Made by a program: the position numbers and the translations under genes
From: Immersiella caudata
Taxonomy: Eukaryota > Ascomycota > Sordariomycetes > Sordariales > Lasiosphaeriaceae
Direction of reading: 5' to 3'
DNA: 64,000 nt
Assembly: GCA_030512335.1 (NCBI GenBank)
Contig: JAULSU010000004.1
Location: forward strand, 5,952,001 to 6,016,000
Notes under the pieces: generated by a model
Database searches by the model: none
What the model was told of the DNA's origin: nothing
Seen by the model: only the letters and a program-made list of their open reading frames with translations
Shown: in pieces, positions 63,960 through 64,000 of the stretch
How the letters are laid out: each line of letters starts with the position of its first letter
Numbering within the stretch: position 1 is the first letter of the stretch

Positions 63960-64000
63960 TTCAGTGCCTGAAGCTGGTTTGGGAAGGGACGGACCTGGTA

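Noticed and set aside
1..64000. CRISPR arrays, rRNA genes, PKS or NRPS genes
   Set aside because: None seen; the only regular direct repeats are the coding 42-nt units, the 14-bp minisatellite and the transposon termini.

Overview
The window is a chromosome segment of a filamentous ascomycete (Pezizomycotina). The evidence is short spliceosomal introns (about 47-105 bp, GT...AG, with CTRAY-like branch points), HET-domain genes, a fungal-type hybrid histidine kinase, UstYa-type proteins, and AT-rich transposon relics whose copies differ mostly by C-to-T and G-to-A transitions, as expected from repeat-induced point mutation (RIP). Nothing in the sequence fixes the species.

Layout. 0-6 kb: a 5'-truncated HET-type gene, a flavin monooxygenase and a membrane protein. 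6-11 kb: a repeat block with a foldback element, two solo LTRs with perfect 5-bp target duplications and a hairpin-rich 0.69-kb repeat in inverted orientation. 12-21 kb: a basic Arg/Ser-rich protein, two small coiled-coil proteins, a bHLH regulator and a conserved hypothetical protein. 22-26.5 kb: a six-exon GAF/histidine kinase/receiver hybrid kinase. 27.8-29 kb: a further copy of each repeat family. 29.3-54.1 kb: a candidate biosynthetic gene cluster. 54.4-64 kb: an M6-type metallopeptidase, a RIP-degraded Fot1/pogo-like element, a secreted type-B carboxylesterase and small hypothetical proteins.

The highlight is the candidate ribosomal-peptide (RiPP) cluster. A secreted precursor (46733-47271) has a signal peptide and ten tandem 14-15-residue units (type DTKLGEVANSAARR). 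All but the last unit end in a KEX2-type RR site. Around it lie a divergent UstYa-type protein (HNLHC and HIDHC motifs), a second protein with two HxxHC motifs (HLAHC and HTVHC), an S41-family peptidase, a phytanoyl-CoA-dioxygenase-like protein, an ABCC exporter, a bZIP-like regulator and, beyond transposon debris, an FAD monooxygenase. Peptidase, UstYa and repeat precursor are the hallmarks of dikaritin pathways (ustiloxin, phomopsin, asperipin). Here, however, the repeats contain no Tyr, Trp, Phe, His or Cys and no tyrosinase gene is visible, so the chemistry cannot be that of known dikaritins.

I also see a shared promoter element, GTMAGCWTGCATG or a close variant, in all five promoter regions of this set (ABC/bZIP, S41, dioxygenase/HxxHC protein, UstYa/precursor, FAD monooxygenase). 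I did not notice it elsewhere in the window. It supports co-regulation and sets the cluster limits at about 29.3 and 54.1 kb.

Second highlight: a complete 311-bp terminal-repeat retrotransposon in miniature (78-bp LTRs, ACATT duplication) sits inside a broken gene at 51542-51852. A solo LTR of the same family (GAGGC duplication) lies at 40604-40682 inside the cluster. Gene models were spliced by hand from reading frames; no homology search was run.
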